Positions 1 to 8,467 of a stretch of 64,000 bases of DNA are shown here, piece by piece. The stretch covers positions 186,001-250,000 of the forward strand of contig NZ_JJMU01000002.1 in the NCBI RefSeq assembly GCF_000757725.1, given 5' to 3'. The notes under the pieces are model-generated. The model searched no databases. It was given only the letters and a program-made list of their open reading frames with translations, and had not been told where the DNA came from. Made by a program: the position numbers and the translations under genes. The stretch comes from Sphingobacterium deserti (GTDB lineage: Bacteria > Bacteroidota > Bacteroidia > Sphingobacteriales > Sphingobacteriaceae). The first letter of the stretch is position 1; each line of letters begins with the position of its first letter.

Positions 1-50
1 ACTAGACCGCAATTGATAAAAGGAAAACTTAGGCGATCCCAGTAGGAAAT

Positions 51-581
51 TTAATACTTGATAGAACGCGCTTTAAAGACTTTTGACCAAAGCCATATTG
101 GTCCTAAAGTCAACAAGCGCCAAAAGGATTGCGGTGTCAATGTTTCGTTTTCTTTGCGAGCGAGTAAGAAACAACTTGTTACGCCGATAAGGAGCAACAG
201 CAAAGAAATGAACCACACGGCCGGTCCCCCATCACGCTCTATATACTCCAACTGCACGATAAAAAAGCTCATTATACCAATACTAAAAAGCATTGCGTAT
301 GAAAGTGTTGGTGCCAATCGCAAATAAAAGTAAATGAGAACAGCAATATAAAAAGATCCCCAGTTGAGGAACGTTTGCATATTTAAGTTTTGCAAGAAAG
401 CCAGTTTCGGAAATGGAATCATCCAAACCAAGGCCATTGCGCCGAAAAAAGCCAACCCCAGGGCGAATGCATAAGCGCCCTTATTGACCAGAGCAAATTG
501 CCGATCCATTTCAAAAAAATGGCGATCTACGGGTCTTTCAAAAGTCGGAGTCTGGCTCTTTGCTTTGTCTCTTTTTTTCAT
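51..581 (-). CDS. DUF962/Mpo1-like membrane protein
   Basis: A 176-residue protein with a basic, soluble N-terminus (about 1-35) and four hydrophobic segments (about 36-57, 71-88, 92-110, 119-140). The spacing and motifs such as the Trp-x-Ile-Pro-Phe-Pro stretch after the first helix and the Leu-Arg-Leu-Ala-Pro-Thr stretch before the third resemble the DUF962 (Mpo1/YGL010w-like) membrane family. That family's conserved histidines are not visible: the only histidine is His21. It follows the RND gene by 25 bp on the same strand, so it is probably the last gene of the efflux operon. Family assignment is by eye and moderate; biochemical function is unknown. Confidence 0.55.
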   Translation of the reverse strand: MKKRDKAKSQTPTFERPVDRHFFEMDRQFALVNKGAYAFALGLAFFGAMALVWMIPFPKLAFLQNLNMQTFLNWGSFYIAVLIYFYLRLAPTLSYAMLFSIGIMSFFIVQLEYIERDGGPAVWFISLLLLLIGVTSCFLLARKENETLTPQSFWRLLTLGPIWLWSKVFKARSIKY

Positions 582-606
582 GGCACAAAGGTAAATAATA
601 TTCAGT

Positions 607-3600
607 TTATTTACCTGTATGTGCTTCTTTTCTATTCATCCAGTAAAATACGACCGGGATAATCGTAAAGCTAAGTATCAAACAAATCAGTAAACCGCCC
701 ACTATCATAATGGCCAAAGGTTTCTGTATTTCTGAGCCCATCCCTGTTGACATCGCGGCAGGCAGTAACCCCATAGACCCCATTAGCGCAATCATCACGA
801 CTGGACGTATACGACTCCGAACACCTAGTTTAATAGCATCTAGAAGAGGCATCTTATGCTTGATATTATCACGAATAACGCCAATAAGAACAATACCATC
901 AATTGTGGCAACACCAAAAAGGATGATAAACCCAATACCTGCCGAAATTCCGAATATGGTTCCGGTAACCCATAGGGAGATAAATCCGCCGATAAACGCA
1001 AATGCCAGCGTTAGGGAGGAGATTAATGTGTCCTTTACATTCCCAAAGTTTACATAAAGAAGCAGTAAGATCAACACAAGGGAGATAGGCACGACCAGCG
1101 CTAATTGCTTGGCAGCCCTTTCCTTACTTTCAAATTCACCAGCCCAAAGCATCAGATTTTCTGATGGTAACGAAACTTCTTTTGCTACAACGCGTTTAGC
1201 TTCTTCAATAGTACTTCCTAGGTCACGCCCTTCTATACTAAATCCTACGCCTATATAACGGCTGTTGCCTTCCCTGTATATAAATGCAGGCCCAGTTTGA
1301 TATCCAATAGTCGCTAACTCCTGTAAAGGAATGTTCTGACCGCTACTGGTTGGAATAAGAATATTCTTTATTTTCTCGGGCGTATCTCGGTATGCCTCGT
1401 TGAAACGTAGCACCACATCAAATTGCCTATCTCCTTCATAAAATTTAGTGGCTGCCTGCCCTCCTATCGTCATAGCGATTACCGCCTGAACGTCTGCTGT
1501 GAACACACCGTATTTCGCCATTTTTGCATCGTGCAATTGAATGCGTAGCTCTGGAAGGCCAATGTTCTTGTATACGTTAATATCTGTAATACCGTTTACC
1601 TTGCCAATAGCACCGGCTACTTGGTTTGCATATGTCTCCAAATCATAGAGATCGTCACCAAAGATCTTAATTACCAAAGCGCTTTTCACCCCAGCAACAT
1701 ATTCTTCTACGTTATCCTGAATAGGCTGACTAAAGCCAAAGTTTATTCCCGGATAGTGATTAAGTTGATCACGCAAGCGTTGGATGATATCCTCCTTCGT
1801 TGTTTTGCCCGACCATTCTTTTTCATCTTTCAGCTGCACGTTAAATTCGATATTGAAAAAGCCTGTCGGATCAGTACCGTCATTTGGCCGCCCCGTTTGT
1901 GTTAAAATAAATTCGATCTCGTCACAGCTATCGACCATTATTTTTTTCATTTCCTTCGTCAGCCGCGTAGACTCTGTCAGATTCACGCTGTTGGGAAGCG
2001 TAGCACGTATGTAAATAGCACCTTCATTCAATTTCGGTAAAAATTCAGATCCGTAATGTAAAAACTTAAATATGCAGATGGCGAGGATTGCCACGAAAAT
2101 TCCCACAGCTGTTTTCTTGTATTGGAAAGCTTTGCTAAACATGCCGTAGATCGTCCGTTGGAAAAACCGCGTGACCCAGTTTTCCTTTTCTTCGATATTT
2201 TTGGTAAAAAGGAGTTTACACATGGCCGGCACATAGGTTAAACTCAAGATTAAGGAACCTAAAAGGGCATAGCCAAGCGTAAACGCTAATGGTGTAAACA
2301 TCTTACCTTCCACCTTCTGAAAAGAAAATATAGGAAGCAAGGCCACAATAAGGATTAAAAGGGCAAAGAATATGTAAGATGCAACACTCCCTGCACTTTT
2401 CTTGATAACGCCAAGCTTACTCATCTTGGCAAACCTTTCTGGCCCTACCCGATGAGATAATGTGGCAAGCGCTACAAATACGGTCTCCACAATAACGAGC
2501 GTTCCTTCTAAAAGTAAACCGAAATCCAACGACCCCATCGAAATAAGGTTAGCCGGCAAACCCTGTATTCGAAGCAAAACAATGGCAAAAAGGAAGGATA
2601 GCGGGATGACAGATGCTACAATCAATGTAGACTTCCAATTGTAAAGAAAAACGAAGACGATTAGTGATACTAACAAGATGCCTTCAATCAGGTTCTTAGA
2701 GACTGTGTAAACCGTATTATCAACTAATTTTGTACGATCGATTACGGTCTCGATCTTTAATCCTTTCGGGAGGATCCTGTTATTCAGTTCGGCAATTTTC
2801 AGCTGTAAGTTTTCGATAACTTCAGACGGGTTCTCACCGCGCAGCATAATGACGATGCCTTCGACAAGATCGTCATCGCCATCAAAACCAACTTGTCCCA
2901 GGCGCGGCTTATTTGAAACCACCACATCAGCAACATTCTTAATTAATATCGGCGTCGAGCCGTTTAGCTTCACAGTGATATTTCCAATATCATCCAGTTT
3001 ATCTAATAAACCAACTCCACGTACCACGTAGGCCTGATCGCCCTGTTGGATAACATCGCCGCCAACATTTATATTCGATTTTGAAACTGCCTCGTAGATA
3101 TCTAAAGGTGATAGATCGTAATTTTTAAGCTCCGTTGGGTGAATTTTGATTTCATAAATCTTTTCCTCTCCCCCGAAACTGACAACATCTGCCACACCAG
3201 GTACGCCCAGCAGCTCCCTTTCAACCACCCAATCCTGCACCGCGGTAATTTCTTTGATAGGCATATCACCCTTTAGCACATACCGAAAAATTTCGCCTGT
3301 CGCGCCGGATGGTGGTTCGATTGATGCTTCCGCACCATCAGGCAAATCAACACCGCCCAGTTTGTTAGATACATACTGTTGCGCATAAAAATCGTCCACA
3401 CCATCCTCAAATTGCACGGTTACTACAGAGAGGCCAAACAATGATATAGAACGCACGTTGGACTTTCGCGGGATACTATTCACCTCTTTGGAGATCGGTA
3501 ATGTAACTAACTTTTCCATCTCCTCCGCACTTCGTCCCGGCCACTGCGTAATAATACGCGCTCTCGTATTTGTTACATCAGGAAATGCTTCAATCGCCGT

Positions 3601-3708
3601 GTGCCGTAAGGCATAAATCCCAGCAAAAAATAATGCGATGACCGCAAACAGTATAAACGTCGTGTTGCGTAATGAAAAGGTAACTATATTCTGTACAAAT
3701 TTCTTCAT
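607..3708 (-). CDS. CzcA/CusA-family heavy-metal efflux RND transporter
   Basis: This 1033-residue protein is a full-length inner-membrane RND pump of the heavy-metal efflux (HME) family, which uses the proton gradient to export metal cations through a tripartite complex. TM1 is near residues 15-33, followed by a periplasmic porter domain, a TM2-6 block at about 338-500, a second porter domain and a TM block at about 855-1025. TM4 carries Asp395-Phe-Gly, Glu401-Gly and Glu408, matching the DFG-x3-DG-x5-E signature of CzcA-type (divalent cation) pumps rather than CusA, except that the middle Asp is Glu. The adaptor gene ends 13 bp upstream, so the genes form an operon. The exact metal cannot be read from the sequence. 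Confidence 0.93.
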   Translation of the reverse strand: MKKFVQNIVTFSLRNTTFILFAVIALFFAGIYALRHTAIEAFPDVTNTRARIITQWPGRSAEEMEKLVTLPISKEVNSIPRKSNVRSISLFGLSVVTVQFEDGVDDFYAQQYVSNKLGGVDLPDGAEASIEPPSGATGEIFRYVLKGDMPIKEITAVQDWVVERELLGVPGVADVVSFGGEEKIYEIKIHPTELKNYDLSPLDIYEAVSKSNINVGGDVIQQGDQAYVVRGVGLLDKLDDIGNITVKLNGSTPILIKNVADVVVSNKPRLGQVGFDGDDDLVEGIVIMLRGENPSEVIENLQLKIAELNNRILPKGLKIETVIDRTKLVDNTVYTVSKNLIEGILLVSLIVFVFLYNWKSTLIVASVIPLSFLFAIVLLRIQGLPANLISMGSLDFGLLLEGTLVIVETVFVALATLSHRVGPERFAKMSKLGVIKKSAGSVASYIFFALLILIVALLPIFSFQKVEGKMFTPLAFTLGYALLGSLILSLTYVPAMCKLLFTKNIEEKENWVTRFFQRTIYGMFSKAFQYKKTAVGIFVAILAICIFKFLHYGSEFLPKLNEGAIYIRATLPNSVNLTESTRLTKEMKKIMVDSCDEIEFILTQTGRPNDGTDPTGFFNIEFNVQLKDEKEWSGKTTKEDIIQRLRDQLNHYPGINFGFSQPIQDNVEEYVAGVKSALVIKIFGDDLYDLETYANQVAGAIGKVNGITDINVYKNIGLPELRIQLHDAKMAKYGVFTADVQAVIAMTIGGQAATKFYEGDRQFDVVLRFNEAYRDTPEKIKNILIPTSSGQNIPLQELATIGYQTGPAFIYREGNSRYIGVGFSIEGRDLGSTIEEAKRVVAKEVSLPSENLMLWAGEFESKERAAKQLALVVPISLVLILLLLYVNFGNVKDTLISSLTLAFAFIGGFISLWVTGTIFGISAGIGFIILFGVATIDGIVLIGVIRDNIKHKMPLLDAIKLGVRSRIRPVVMIALMGSMGLLPAAMSTGMGSEIQKPLAIMIVGGLLICLILSFTIIPVVFYWMNRKEAHTGK

Positions 3709-3721
3709 TCCTCGTCCCTGG

Positions 3722-4834
3722 TTAATTCTGCTTCAACTCTTCAAATATCAATAAGGCATTACTGCCCAAAATCTTATCCCCCTCTTGCAGTTCTTCTTTG
3801 ATAAATGTATACTCTTCATTCTCCCCCACGGCGTGTATCCTTCGAGGTTCGATATGACAGTCGTCTTTGTACACCAATACATACTCCTTATTGTTGTTAA
3901 ATACCTTTGCACTATTCGGAATTGCGAAAGCTTCTCCGGCACTATTTTTTGTGTTGATAATGATATCAGCACTAAGTCCGGGCATGAGGTTAAGATTTTG
4001 ATTGGCTAACACAACCCGCGCCTTTAGTACATGCTCATTGTCATCAAAAACATTATAAATTTTGTCGATTTTCCCTGTATAAAACTTGTCTGGGTAGGCA
4101 ATAGTCCTGACTTTAACCTCATCACCTTCATTAATGTAGCGCAAATTACTTGCATAGATATTAACCATGACCCACACTTCCTTTAGGTTAGAGATGGAGA
4201 AAATCGGGTTGCTGTCCGCCGTGATGCTTTGTCCGGGACTGACAGATTTTTGAATGATATACCCATTTTTAGGAGCTAGAATCTGAAAGCTACCCTCACC
4301 CGCCGCGCGATATAGCTGAAGTGTTTGCTGAATGCGGTCTAGCTCTATACGTGCACTCTCCAGCTCCTGCTCAGCACTTAAAACTTCTGGCCGGCTAAGA
4401 AGCCCATCTTCTGCTAACGCTTCTTTTGATCGAAACTGTTTTTCCAGAAGTGCGATCTGACTTTGTTGCGATCGGCGTTGCTGGTATAAATCTTGAATCT
4501 GCGATGATCGGATAACGGCCAACACTTGCCCTTTTTGAACGTAGTCACCCAACTCAAAGCGCACGCTTTCAACGACACCATCTAGCAGGCTGCGAAACGC
4601 AACCATATCATTTTCATTGTATTCGATCTTGCCCGATAGACTGAGCTGCTCATTGATAGGCTGTTTGTTCACCGCTAAGATCTCCGTTGATTTCTTCAGC
4701 TGCTCATTTAAACAAAATGATGTTGGGGCAATCGTATCTTGCTGCACATTGTCCTGATCATCACTTTGGCTTACGCAGCCAATAGGCAGAATCAAAATCC
4801 ACACTGCGGTCAGTAAATAAAACGTTTTAATCAT
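3722..4834 (-). CDS. RND periplasmic adaptor (membrane fusion) lipoprotein
   Basis: This is the membrane fusion subunit linking the RND pump to the outer-membrane channel, about 370 residues. I place the start at 4834 rather than the longest frame at 4879. From there the protein begins with a Lys-containing hydrophobic signal ending in a Leu-Pro-Ile-Gly-Cys lipobox, and the overlap with the upstream channel gene disappears, leaving 7 bp. Downstream come a split lipoyl/barrel-sandwich domain (the half ending Gly-Asp-Tyr-Val-Gln-Lys-Gly-Gln), a long alpha-hairpin rich in Gln, Glu and Arg, and a beta-barrel domain, as in CzcB/CusB/HlyD-type adaptors. No His- or Met-rich metal-binding N-terminus is seen. 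Confidence 0.9.
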   Translation of the reverse strand: MIKTFYLLTAVWILILPIGCVSQSDDQDNVQQDTIAPTSFCLNEQLKKSTEILAVNKQPINEQLSLSGKIEYNENDMVAFRSLLDGVVESVRFELGDYVQKGQVLAVIRSSQIQDLYQQRRSQQSQIALLEKQFRSKEALAEDGLLSRPEVLSAEQELESARIELDRIQQTLQLYRAAGEGSFQILAPKNGYIIQKSVSPGQSITADSNPIFSISNLKEVWVMVNIYASNLRYINEGDEVKVRTIAYPDKFYTGKIDKIYNVFDDNEHVLKARVVLANQNLNLMPGLSADIIINTKNSAGEAFAIPNSAKVFNNNKEYVLVYKDDCHIEPRRIHAVGENEEYTFIKEELQEGDKILGSNALLIFEELKQN

Positions 4835-4841
4835 ATTGCTA

Positions 4842-6095
4842 TTAAAAATCTTTTCCCACCAAGTATTGCAATTCTTCATATGTCTTGTTATAATTTTCCC
4901 AGGTATCTAAATATGCTTTCTGCGCGCTACGAGACGCTTGCGTAAAGTCTATAAATTCAATAAGAGTTATTTGTCCAGATTGGAGATGTTTTTTATACCG
5001 ATCTACCATATCTTGTCGACCTTTAGAGGCATCGTCTGGCCAATCAGCCAACGACTGCTGATATTTTTGGAGCTGGCCATTTAAGCGAACCACCGTATTT
5101 TCTAGCTCCCACTTCAGCGAATGCTGTAATGCTTCATCTTTTTTGACTTGATACTGGGCTGCTTTGATGTTTCCTTTATTTCTATTAAAAACGGGTAAAT
5201 CTACACTCACGCCCACGCCAACAAAATCTTGCATCGTGTTTCCTCCCCTGTCGTATCCTAACAATAGCGTAAGATCAGGCTTCCGTTGTGCCTGCTCGAG
5301 CAACAACTTTTTGCCAGACATCTCGAGTTCGGTTGTTTGGCGTTTCAAACCAATGTTTTGATCCATCGCTAGACTCAAAAGATCAACAGGCAATACCTTG
5401 ATACGCTGTTGCTCCTGTGCATCAAAAGCCAATTGCGACAAATCAAGCTTCCCAATCTGCGTCAGTATGCGAAGCTTCTCAAGATCTTCAGCAATATCAT
5501 CTTCCAGATCAATCTGTTCCTTACGTAGGGAAACTAACTCCGACTGTACTCTATAGTAATCCGCAAGCGAGACATTTTCCAGCGTGACCTGACGACTATA
5601 TTGCCCATTTAATTGATTAAACGATGTGACAATTGCGGATAGCTGCTGGTGTTCCTGAGATAAACTAGCCAATCGGTAATAGGCCTGACGCAATTCCTTC
5701 TTGAGCTCGCGCATTAATTCTTCAAACTCGTATACAGCAGTTTTTTGCTCAAGCTGCTTGATAACTACACGCTTCTTACGCTTACCTGCCGTTTCGATAA
5801 GTTGCTCTAGCCCCATGACCACCTGCTGTTTCCGCCCATACTCGCCAATCAATCGCGGCAGCAGCTCCACTGTGGAGTTAGACCAAAGATTCACTTGGTC
5901 TACAGAGAATGTGGGATTAGGCCATAAACGCTCTTGTATGACCTCCGCTTCGGCACGACTAATCGCATACTTGCTAGCCAGCAGCGCATAATTGTTCTCC
6001 AGGAAGCTCGCTTCCAGCTGTTGTAGCGTGTAAGACTGCCCATGGCAAATGACCGATACGAAAATTGATAGAATGCTTAAAAATATATACTTCAC
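4842..6095 (-). CDS. TolC-family outer membrane efflux protein
   Basis: A 417-residue protein with an N-terminal signal peptide (hydrophobic 3-18, cleavage near Cys-His-Gly-Gln). The body is long alpha-helical and coiled-coil-like, typical of the outer-membrane efflux proteins (TolC, CzcC, CusC) that form the trimeric exit duct. Two repeat halves are apparent, with helices rich in Glu, Leu and Gln and a beta-segment near the Asp-Leu-Thr-Leu-Leu-Leu-Gly-Tyr stretch (about 270). It is the first structural gene of the pump set, 70 bp after the histidine kinase gene and 7 bp before the adaptor, so all three pump parts are co-transcribed. Confidence 0.9.
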   Translation of the reverse strand: MKYIFLSILSIFVSVICHGQSYTLQQLEASFLENNYALLASKYAISRAEAEVIQERLWPNPTFSVDQVNLWSNSTVELLPRLIGEYGRKQQVVMGLEQLIETAGKRKKRVVIKQLEQKTAVYEFEELMRELKKELRQAYYRLASLSQEHQQLSAIVTSFNQLNGQYSRQVTLENVSLADYYRVQSELVSLRKEQIDLEDDIAEDLEKLRILTQIGKLDLSQLAFDAQEQQRIKVLPVDLLSLAMDQNIGLKRQTTELEMSGKKLLLEQAQRKPDLTLLLGYDRGGNTMQDFVGVGVSVDLPVFNRNKGNIKAAQYQVKKDEALQHSLKWELENTVVRLNGQLQKYQQSLADWPDDASKGRQDMVDRYKKHLQSGQITLIEFIDFTQASRSAQKAYLDTWENYNKTYEELQYLVGKDF

Positions 6096-6165
6096 CTGTT
6101 ACAACGTTTCCTGCAAAGCTAATGGACACGCATTAAGGAGAATTTTAAGGTAGATTAGAATTGAA

Positions 6166-7500
6166 TTAGAAAAGTAAGACTACGGTGGTCCCATTCTGGC
6201 GGGAAAGGATCTGCATATCAATTTTGTGCAAGGTGAATATAATGTTAGCGATAGATAAGCCTATGCCCTTGCCCTGATAATTCTGCGTGTTGTTACCACG
6301 ATAGAAATTTTGCCGGATATAGCGAAGGTCGTGCTGCGAGATCCCGATCCCTTGATCCACGATCGAAAGCTGCAATTGTCCTTTCACTTCTGTGAATAAA
6401 ATTTTTACGGGTTGATTATCGGAATATTTGATCGCGTTTTCTAGTAAGTTTCCGATGGCTAATTCAAGGAGTTTGTCATTACCTTCCAGTGTGAGAACAG
6501 CCTGGTCATTGACCTGAATATCAACTTCTACTTTCGCTTGATGGTAGAGAACCATATTTTCTACCAATTGCCATATGACCTCATCCACGCGGATGTGTTG
6601 AAACTCGAAGTTCGTCTTTGCCCCCGACAATAACATCATTTGATCTAGTGTTTCCTGAAGATCCGAGGTATATTGCTTCAACTCCATCATAACCGCTTCA
6701 TACTCCTGGACTGTTCTTCGCTTCGTATTCGTGACTTCCAAGGTTCCCAGCAAAGCCGTTATTGGGGTACGGAGTTCGTGAGAAACGTAATCAATGAAGT
6801 TTTTCTGTACATTAAACGTTTCCGCAATACGAGAAATGAAATGGTTATATGTTTTCACCAAATCTTCCACCTCAGAGTAGGTTTCTGTTAAGGTTAGCGG
6901 TTCATTAAAATTTTGTGTATCCTTTTTTTTAATTTGATTGATAATACGGACGATGGGTTGGTAGGCGATATAGCTGAGGTATTGCGAAAATAAAAATATA
7001 AATACAACCCCAAGTAGAAACACAAGTAACAGAATATGTGATAACGACCGCATCTGTCCGTTAAAGTCTTCTTTAGACTCCCGTGTGACAACAACAAAGT
7101 CACCCTCATTATCATGATAAAAAATGCCGTTGTAAAAATAATCGTCACTATCGAATGATGCGACTTGTGCGGCCCGCACCTTAAGCAGAAATTCTTCGGA
7201 AATGTCATCCAAGGATTTCATATCACCATTCTGTCTTTGGTTTAGGCTATCAAAAACGACAATGTTTGCGCGCGATATTGTTTTCTGCAATTGCGTTTTT
7301 ACATTAGCATGCTCTTTCAACGACAGCTCGTCTTGCTCGAGATAGAAGATAGCGGCAAGCAACGATTTACTTTCCAACGATTGATATTCTTTTTCTTTCA
7401 TCTGGGCGTAGTAAGAAAAATAGATCAGCCCCGAGAAAATCAGCATTGCGATGCTAAAACTGGTAACCGAATAAAGGGACAGCCTGTGTTTTAATTTCAT
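6166..7500 (-). CDS. Two-component sensor histidine kinase
   Basis: A 444-residue membrane kinase. TM1 is at about 10-31, a small extracytoplasmic sensor domain at about 32-152, TM2 at about 154-174, a HAMP-like linker, and the dimerisation H-box with phosphoacceptor His241 in a Ser-His-Glu-Leu-Arg-Thr-Pro motif. The ATP-binding N box (Asn-Leu-Leu-Glu-Asn-Ala), the Asp-Gln-Gly-Ile-Gly motif and a Gly-Lys-Gly-Ile-Gly-Leu box follow. It begins 3 bp after the response regulator and precedes the efflux genes, so it probably senses envelope metal and activates the pump, as CusS or CzcS do. The sensor domain has no obvious metal-ligand cluster, so the signal is inferred from context. Confidence 0.92.
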   Translation of the reverse strand: MKLKHRLSLYSVTSFSIAMLIFSGLIYFSYYAQMKEKEYQSLESKSLLAAIFYLEQDELSLKEHANVKTQLQKTISRANIVVFDSLNQRQNGDMKSLDDISEEFLLKVRAAQVASFDSDDYFYNGIFYHDNEGDFVVVTRESKEDFNGQMRSLSHILLLVFLLGVVFIFLFSQYLSYIAYQPIVRIINQIKKKDTQNFNEPLTLTETYSEVEDLVKTYNHFISRIAETFNVQKNFIDYVSHELRTPITALLGTLEVTNTKRRTVQEYEAVMMELKQYTSDLQETLDQMMLLSGAKTNFEFQHIRVDEVIWQLVENMVLYHQAKVEVDIQVNDQAVLTLEGNDKLLELAIGNLLENAIKYSDNQPVKILFTEVKGQLQLSIVDQGIGISQHDLRYIRQNFYRGNNTQNYQGKGIGLSIANIIFTLHKIDMQILSRQNGTTVVLLF

Positions 7501-7503
7501 GTA

Positions 7504-8181
7504 TTATATCTTAAACATATACCCCACACCTTTCACCGTGTAAATATATTTGCGATCGCCCTTCTCAATTTTATTCCTTAAATAAGAAATATATACATCC
7601 ACAACGTTTGTATGGTTATCAAACGTTATGCCCCAAACGGCATTAAGTATTTGTATACGCCCTACTGTTTTATCTATATTTTCAACTAAATAAATTAAGA
7701 GTTTGTATTCTCGCGGCGAGAGTTCAACGGGTTCCGTACCCAATGTCACTTTGTATTGTTCAAGGTTAATATGCAGATCGCCGAAAGTTAACTCAGCCTT
7801 TGGAGTCTCCTGCTGCTGGTATTGCTGCCGGCGTGTCAAGGCTTTTATTCGTGATAATAGCTCATCAAAATGAAAGGGCTTTGTTAAATAGTCATCAGCA
7901 CCATAATCTAAAGCAGATACTTTATCCTGCACACTATTCAGCGCGCTGAGCATTAGGATGGGCGTATATACTTTTTTATAACGGAGTGTTTGGAGCAGCT
8001 GCACTCCATCCATCCCCTCCAACATAATATCCAAAATAATCAGATCCCACTCTACATGCATGTAATGCGCCAATACATCCTCTGCATTTTTACACAACGT
8101 GACCAAATAGCCAAATTCCTCTAATCCTTTAATGAGAAAATTGCTTATACGGTTATCGTCTTCAACTACAAGAATTTGCAT
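7504..8181 (-). CDS. OmpR-family response regulator
   Basis: A 225-residue DNA-binding response regulator. The receiver domain (1-115) has the acidic pocket at Glu7-Asp8-Asp9, phosphoacceptor Asp51 in an Ile-Ile-Leu-Asp-Ile-Met context, and Lys101 in Thr-Lys-Pro-Phe. The C-terminal winged helix (about 130-225) is of the OmpR/PhoB type, ending in the Tyr-Thr-Val-Lys-Gly-Val-Gly-Tyr motif. It is the first gene of the regulator-kinase-efflux set and likely autoregulates it. A TATTTTTG -7 box lies 16 nt upstream of the ATG and overlaps an inverted repeat. Confidence 0.94.
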   Translation of the reverse strand: MQILVVEDDNRISNFLIKGLEEFGYLVTLCKNAEDVLAHYMHVEWDLIILDIMLEGMDGVQLLQTLRYKKVYTPILMLSALNSVQDKVSALDYGADDYLTKPFHFDELLSRIKALTRRQQYQQQETPKAELTFGDLHINLEQYKVTLGTEPVELSPREYKLLIYLVENIDKTVGRIQILNAVWGITFDNHTNVVDVYISYLRNKIEKGDRKYIYTVKGVGYMFKI

Positions 8182-8197
8182 AGATTTTTAATTTAGA

Positions 8198-8220
8198 CAA
8201 AAATAGCGATTTCTCGCTAT
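8198..8220 (-). promoter_or_regulatory. Promoter -7 box with overlapping inverted repeat, efflux operon
   Basis: On the minus strand, 8205-8198 reads TATTTTTG, a perfect match to the Bacteroidota -7 consensus TAnnTTTG, 16 nt before the response regulator ATG. A 7-bp inverted repeat (ATAGCGA at 8203-8209, TCGCTAT at 8214-8220) overlaps its upstream edge and could be an operator for the encoded regulator. No clear -33 TTTG was found at the expected distance. Confidence 0.45.
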
Positions 8221-8262
8221 TGACGTGTAGCTGAACTCGCTTTCTAATCTAGCTTTAATTTT

Positions 8263-8417
8263 GGAAAAGTGAAAAGTCAAAATGGGGAAGTCAAAACTAA
8301 AAAGTTAAAAGTAAAAATTCAAAAGTTAAAAGTCAAAATTGAAAAGTTAGAAGCGAGAAGTTAAAATTTAAAGGTCAAAAGTTAGAAATCGAAAGAGAGA
8401 AATCAAAAAGTAGAAGG
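8263..8417. repeat. Degenerate A/G-rich short tandem repeat
   Basis: About 155 bp made of diverged copies of a 7-10 bp unit close to AAAAGTYA, with variants such as AAAGTCAAAA, AAAAGTTAAAAGT and GAAAAGTTAGAAG. Purines dominate the plus strand and cytosine is rare. It lies between the response regulator promoter and the rny terminator and has no coding potential on either strand. It resembles a decaying microsatellite. Confidence 0.75.
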
Positions 8418-8418
8418 A

Positions 8419-8447
8419 CAAAAAAAGGTGCCCACATAGAGCACCTT
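8419..8447 (-). terminator. Rho-independent terminator of rny
   Basis: Reading the minus strand, a 7-bp stem (AAGGTGC at 8447-8441 with GCACCTT at 8431-8425) with a 9-nt loop is followed by a run of T, 20 nt after the rny stop codon. Confidence 0.8.
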
Positions 8448-8467
8448 GAAAATCATCTAACACGATC

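Noticed and set aside
4835..4879. Upstream extension of the RND adaptor
   Set aside because: It overlaps the TolC-family gene and would place the signal peptide and lipobox internally.
8263..8417. Possible CRISPR array
   Set aside because: Units are short, degenerate and contiguous, without regular spacers or nearby cas genes.
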